A stretch of DNA of 64,000 bases from Rhizobiaceae bacterium (GTDB taxonomy: Bacteria > Pseudomonadota > Alphaproteobacteria > Rhizobiales > Rhizobiaceae): the NCBI GenBank assembly GCA_016742175.1, contig JACVCH010000007.1, positions 62,001 through 126,000 of the forward strand, in the 5' to 3' direction. Shown in pieces: positions 60,242 to 64,000 of this stretch. Numbering within the stretch: the first letter of the stretch is position 1; each line of letters opens with the position of its first letter. A program made the translations under genes and the position numbers. The notes under the pieces were generated by a model that saw only the letters and a list, made by a program, of their open reading frames with translations, searched no databases and was not told the DNA's origin.

Positions 60242-60900
60242 TTAGCTCGCGCTCTTTCTTCGCGCGTCCGCGGCAGCGAAATAGGCGACCTGGTCGTCCC
60301 TGGCTTTCGCGAATGCAGGCCGGCTGCACACGCGCTCGACATAGGCGGCGAGCGCCGGGACGTTTGCGAACCTGCGAACCTTCGGAACGCGCAGCACGTC
60401 CGCCATCAGGAGGTCCGCGGCGGTGAAGCGGTCGGCGGCCAGCCAGTCGCGGCCGGCGAGCACCGTCTCGAGATGTTCGAGCCGCGAGATCATCCACCCT
60501 TCGAGCGGATTGTCCGCGTCCGATGACAGGCCGATGAACCACCACGGCACCGACACCATTTCCATCGAGTTCAGCGCGGCGACGACCCATTGCAGCGTCT
60601 CGGCCGCGCCGCGCCGGGGTCGCGCGGCATCAGCACCTCGTTCTTGGCTGCCAGATGCAGAAGCGCCGCGCCGCTCTCGAAGATCACGATGCCGTCGTCT
60701 TCGAGAAACGGAATCTGGCCGAAGTGCTGGCGCGCCAGATGCGCGGGTCCGCGTTCGTCGAACGGAACCGAGCGGACGGCGTAGTCGAGCCCCGCCTCCT
60801 CGCACGCCCAGCGCAGACGGACGTCGCGCACATGGCCGCGCGGGCCGCCTGCGCCTCCCGGCACCCAGTCATAGGTCCAGATGATCAATGGTTCCGGCAT
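60242..60900 (-). pseudogene. Glutathione S-transferase, frameshifted
   Basis: The N-terminal thioredoxin-like domain is read from ATG 60900 (IIWTYDWVPGGAGGP, then GQIPFLEDDGIVIFESGAAL with the cis-Pro and ES motif), and the frame continues to NEVLMPRDPG. The C-terminal helical domain (ETLQWVVAALNSMEMVSVPW through WLAADRFTAADLLMADVLRV) is in another frame. The switch falls in a G/C run at about 60605-60622, where one missing base (or two extra) would restore a normal protein of about 219 residues. Either a recent inactivation or a sequencing error in a homopolymer-like run. It would have conjugated glutathione to electrophiles. Confidence 0.75.
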
Positions 60901-60951
60901 GTCTCGCCTCGCTCGCATGGCGTTTCCATCGCACGCGTTCGGCGCATTCGA

Positions 60952-61335
60952 TCACGCGCTGTTCAGGTGAAGGATGTTGCCGTCGGGGTCCTTGAACCAG
61001 ACCATCTTGAATCCGTTCGCGTCGTGAACGCCATCCTTGTAGGTCGCGCCGTCCATCTCGTAACGCTCGAAGGTCACGCCCCGGCCGCGCAGGTCCGCGA
61101 CGATGGCGTCGATGTCCGCGCCGCAGTCCCAGACCACGGCATTCGCCTTGTTGGTGCCGGCCAGCTCGGACGGGTAGACGACGAGATAGGTCGCCCCGGT
61201 CCTGTAGACCAGAACGCCTTCCATGCCCTCGTCGTCGAGTTCGAGCCCCAGAATCTCGCTGTAGAACCGCCGCGCCCGCTCGATGTCGGTGACCGCGACG
61301 ATGGCCGACGAAGCCTTGCCCTGAAGAATGCCCAT
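60952..61335 (-). CDS. VOC family protein (glyoxalase/bleomycin-resistance fold)
   Basis: A 127-residue vicinal-oxygen-chelate protein with paired beta-alpha-beta modules: AIVAVTDIERARRFYSEILG at the start and GFKMVWFKDPDGNILHLN at the end. The usual first metal residue of the module (a His at the N-terminal strand) is not evident, so it may be a binding rather than catalytic member. ATG 61335 follows GAGGAG. The frame open to 61398 lacks a site. Confidence 0.83.
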   Translation of the reverse strand: MGILQGKASSAIVAVTDIERARRFYSEILGLELDDEGMEGVLVYRTGATYLVVYPSELAGTNKANAVVWDCGADIDAIVADLRGRGVTFERYEMDGATYKDGVHDANGFKMVWFKDPDGNILHLNSA

Positions 61336-61398
61336 CGCACGTCTCCTCTTGTTGACATCCGATAGGACGCGCAAGGCGCCCCGGTTCCGACATCGCAA

Positions 61399-62362
61399 CG
61401 GAAAAAAGTGCGGATGGCGCAGGTAAAGCGCGACGTTATGCCAAAAGAGTTTTGATTTCAGGTGGTTATCGGGAAAATGGCGGAGAGAGAGGGATTCCCC
61501 GCCAAATAACTGACAAATAGCAGTTTTTGGTGTCTTTTGCCGATCGACCTACCGGTTGCGATACCCCAGGTTATACACCGGAGCCGTCAGACGCTAGCCG
61601 GTCAGCGTCCACTCCGCAAGCCGGTCAGCCGCCCTTCGCCGGCACATGGACGCTTGGGCAGCGTGCGTGTTCAGAAACTCTCGGGCACACGGCGGCGGTT
61701 AGGCCCAATCCCGCAGTTGACATCGATATCAGCGACAGAGCCGTTGCCTCTGTTCGCGGGGCATAACGCTGATCGGAACTGAGCGCGGCAATTGATTTCC
61801 GCGCCGGGCTGGCTCCCTCTGCCGGTATGATGCCGCTACCGAAGGTGTGCCTCGTGCCGCGTTGTAGGTGGTTCGCTATTCGGCGAGGCCTGCGCGCTTC
61901 GTTCGCTACTCCCGAACTCGGATGCGGGCCGTTGTCGTTTCAGCGGACCAATGGCTACCTTCGAGCGCCTCCGGAAGCTCGGCAGAATTCGACTTGCCAT
62001 TACTCGCGCGGATGGCCTTCAGGGGAAACTCGGCTCGGCGGCGGAGATCGCCTCGTTTGACGCCGCAGCCCAGTGCGCCCGTATGCACTTCCGGCAAGGC
62101 AACGGATACTGGGCTCGCCAAGTCCTTGCAAAGCAAAAAAAATATGCGTGGCGGATGGTGGCGCCGAATGTCGCCAAAAATGCAATATTGGCCCTGCCAC
62201 TTCAAAATAATTTAGAGAACCATTTATCACCTTTAAGTAAAGCCAAGACGGATGCCGAGATTTGCACGTATTGACGAACAAAAAGCCGGACCGCATACTT
62301 TACGTGACGGATGACGATGAACGTTCATCTGCAAACGGCGCACAAGGAAAGGTCCGCAGCGC
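61399..62362. other. Gene-poor stretch of about 960 bases
   Basis: No protein family recognised on either strand. Short frames here (the longest is 107 codons, 61951-62274) lack ribosome sites and family signals. Base composition is less G/C-rich than the flanks, notably 62130-62280, which has A- and T-rich runs. Three imperfect copies of AGCCGGTCAGC lie at 61582-61629 (exact at 61596-61606 and 61619-61629). It may hold the control region of the following orphan gene or a decayed gene; I cannot tell. Confidence 0.5.
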
Positions 62363-63583
62363 ATGACTGAGACTACGAAGACTTCCACCCCGGCCGAAAC
62401 CAAGACTGCCGCCAAGGCGCGCAAGGGAGCGACCTCCGGGCCCTCGCGCGTGCGAGAGAAGGCAATGACGGACGGTGCGACCGCGACCGAACTCGAAACC
62501 GGGACCGTCACTGCTGCGGCCGCGGAGCTTCCGCAAACCTTCGACGCGTTCGTCAAGACGCTCTCGAGCGATGAGGCACGCGAGCTCGACGAGATCGCGG
62601 CGAAGTTCGGATCGGTCGATGCCCGCGAGGCCGACGACGCGTTCGAGCAGGGAGCTTGGGTCGAGCGGCTTTACGAGATCATCCCAGCGGAGATGACGTT
62701 GAGCAGCTTCATCGAGACGCGGTGCGCCCGCACCTTCCGCAGCGCGCGGCAGTACCGGCAGGTCCACCAAAACCTCTCGTCCCACCGCAAGACCGCGGTC
62801 GCGCTGCGCGTTCATCCGACGACGCTGATCGAGCTTGCGGCGGGCACGGTGAGCCCGGAGCAGATCAAGACCGTGTTCGAGATGTACCGGGCGGAAACGC
62901 GCCCGTCCGTCTCGGCGGTCAAGAAGTACCTGAAGAGCGGCGTGTCCGGTTCGGACGGCACTGACGGCCACGGCCCGGCCGATGCCGGCGGCGTATCGGG
63001 ACTGGGATCGAAGGCGCGCGAACGGGTGTCGGCCGACGTCAGGCGGTTCGTCGCGATCCTCGTCGCGATGGGGCACACGGCGTTCAAGGCGCTCGAAACG
63101 CACAAAGGCAAGGACCACAAGATCCGCAGCGTCCTTGCGAAGGCCTTGCCGAACGAGGCGCGGCTTGCCCGGGCCATCCTGCTCACCATGATCTCGTCGC
63201 CGAACGCTCCGGCGGGGTCCGAGTTCATCACGGTCGAGGTCGACCGGTCGGGCCGGTGGGGCGCGGTCGAGAAAATGCTCGAGGTGCTCTCGAACGCAAA
63301 GGCCTATCCGCAGGGGCGCGACGCGACGATCTGGATCGCCGAACAGGTGCTGCCCGCGATCACCTGGGCGATCGGCAAGGATCCGAGCTGGCGCAGCGAT
63401 CTCGCGCGCAAAACGGTCGCCGCCCCGGCGCTCGATGCAGGCGACGCGCTGGCAGACGGCCTGGCGGACGATGGCGGCGAGGCCGAAGTCGAAACGCCGA
63501 TGTCCGTGCCGCTGGCACAGCTCGCGACAGTCGGCGGCGACAACGTCATCGACTTCGAACCGCAATCGCCGCGCCCGCGTTGA
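62363..63583 (+). CDS. Unrecognised 406-residue cytoplasmic protein
   Basis: ATG 62363 follows an AAGGAAAGG site. Residues 1-60 are Thr/Ala/Lys-rich and probably disordered; about 62-160 and 205-360 look like helical, folded domains (for example FDAFVKTLSSDEARELDEIA and VSADVRRFVAILVAMGHTAF); the linker 190-205 is Gly/Asp-rich and the tail acidic. No signal peptide, no membrane span, no catalytic motif I know. The helical block with VHPTTLIELAAGTVSPEQIK could be a DNA-binding or regulatory helix bundle, but that is guesswork. High coding quality, a lone gene with a large upstream region and a strong terminator. Confidence 0.75.
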   Translation: MTETTKTSTPAETKTAAKARKGATSGPSRVREKAMTDGATATELETGTVTAAAAELPQTFDAFVKTLSSDEARELDEIAAKFGSVDAREADDAFEQGAWVERLYEIIPAEMTLSSFIETRCARTFRSARQYRQVHQNLSSHRKTAVALRVHPTTLIELAAGTVSPEQIKTVFEMYRAETRPSVSAVKKYLKSGVSGSDGTDGHGPADAGGVSGLGSKARERVSADVRRFVAILVAMGHTAFKALETHKGKDHKIRSVLAKALPNEARLARAILLTMISSPNAPAGSEFITVEVDRSGRWGAVEKMLEVLSNAKAYPQGRDATIWIAEQVLPAITWAIGKDPSWRSDLARKTVAAPALDAGDALADGLADDGGEAEVETPMSVPLAQLATVGGDNVIDFEPQSPRPR

Positions 63584-63614
63584 CCCGCGCCGGCCGCGTT
63601 GCCGCTAAAGTCCA

Positions 63615-63645
63615 AGCCCCCGCCGGAAACGGCGGGGGCTTTTTG
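63615..63645 (+). terminator. Intrinsic terminator of the orphan gene
   Basis: AGCCCCCGCC (63615-63624), loop GGAAAC, GGCGGGGGCT (63631-63640) followed by T residues to 63644: a perfect 10-bp stem with a U-tract, 32 bases after the stop at 63583. Confidence 0.92.
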
Positions 63646-64000
63646 TCGGCGGGCGCGGTCGGGCTTGCTGGCGATCGCGACCGAAATCGAAGTGGCAAAC
63701 CGTTTCGAGGTGGTGATTGAATAACGGGGCGCTATCGCGACCGGAAACGCAGCTGAGTTCGGCATCGTGGTCGGCGTGCGGTTGCCGTTGCCTTCGCGCC
63801 GCGCCCGTCGCGTTCGATGAGAACAGTGCGCAGTGGACGGCAACGGTTCCCGATCGAAGCCGCAGTCTCCCCATCACTTTGGGAGCCCCGTATTAACCAA
63901 CAACCGGCTTTGAGCCCCAGGGGCCCCTTGAGCCCGATGCTCGCGCCGGTCATGTATGGGGCGTGGACGGCGACGCCAATTGCGGTTCACGCAATCAGCG
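63646..64000. other. Window end, no gene assigned
   Basis: The last 355 bases have only short frames without ribosome sites or family signals on either strand. An ATG near 63938 opens a frame that runs to the window edge, but too little is visible to judge. Confidence 0.4.

Noticed and set aside
61582-61629. Repeats as plasmid-type iterons or a CRISPR fragment
   Set aside because: Only two exact 11-bp copies plus one imperfect copy, irregular spacing, and no replication or cas gene nearby.
61527-62296. Several short open frames in the gene-poor stretch
   Set aside because: Frames of 65-115 codons overlap on both strands, lack ribosome sites and show no domain or signal features.
63732-63953. 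Minus-strand frame of 73 codons near the window end
   Set aside because: No ribosome site, arginine-rich shadow-like composition.

Overview
The window is high-GC, densely packed DNA with ATGA/GTGA/TGATG gene overlaps. The gene families (several TRAP transporters, BA14K proteins, a DUF6074-like protein, fused SecDF, PhaAB-type Mrp antiporter, NasT/NasS-controlled nitrate assimilation) point to the chromosome of an alphaproteobacterium of the Hyphomicrobiales (Rhizobiales), with a soil or marine, organic-acid and sugar-acid scavenging lifestyle. I see no rRNA, tRNA, CRISPR array or intact insertion sequence.

Layout. 1-5954 (+): tail of a fused TRAP permease, an IclR regulator and an amidohydrolase/aldehyde dehydrogenase/FAD monooxygenase set, probably an aromatic or cyclic carbon catabolic unit. 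6020-15804: a divergent unit with a DUF917 protein and a hydantoinase/oxoprolinase protein on the minus strand, and on the plus strand an AroM-LuxR fusion, a second free-standing AroM protein and a complete peptide-type ABC importer. A nearly identical 20-bp imperfect palindrome lies upstream of the divergent pair and of the aroM-ABC operon. 15807-20503: a cysteine-synthase-like enzyme coupled to a PLP decarboxylase, divergent from a BTAD/TPR regulator. 20507-30446: hexuronate utilisation (kdgK, uxuB, uxuA on minus; GntR regulator, AGE epimerase, TRAP importer and uxaC on plus). 30501-40806: nitrate assimilation (nasT, nasS, then narK-type transporter, nirB, nirD, nasA, cysG) with a sigma-54-like promoter and a terminator-like leader. 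40803-41126: remnant of a TRAP permease. 41148-47181 (-): Mrp/Pha cation/proton antiporter phaAB, C, D, E, F, G. 47301-51971 (-): SecDF with small exported proteins, a GlsB/YeaQ membrane protein and a BA14K protein. 52080-59786: an acyl-CoA synthetase, an FAA hydrolase and a TetR regulator divergent from a TRAP importer and an MBL-fold hydrolase. 59793-64000: small genes, a frameshifted glutathione S-transferase, a VOC protein, a long gene-poor stretch and an unrecognised 406-residue protein followed by a strong terminator.

How it works together: most modules pair one importer with its own regulator and a short catabolic route. In the hexuronate module glucuronate would be taken up by TRAP, isomerised by UxaC, reduced by UxuB, dehydrated by UxuA and phosphorylated by KdgK to KDPG. 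In the nitrate module NarK imports, NasA and NirBD reduce to ammonium, CysG makes siroheme for NirB, and NasS/NasT sense nitrate. The most novel-looking part is the AroM module: the LuxR-fused AroM copy lacks both cysteines kept by its free-standing paralogue, as expected if an enzyme fold was turned into a ligand sensor, and the shared palindrome is the obvious candidate operator.
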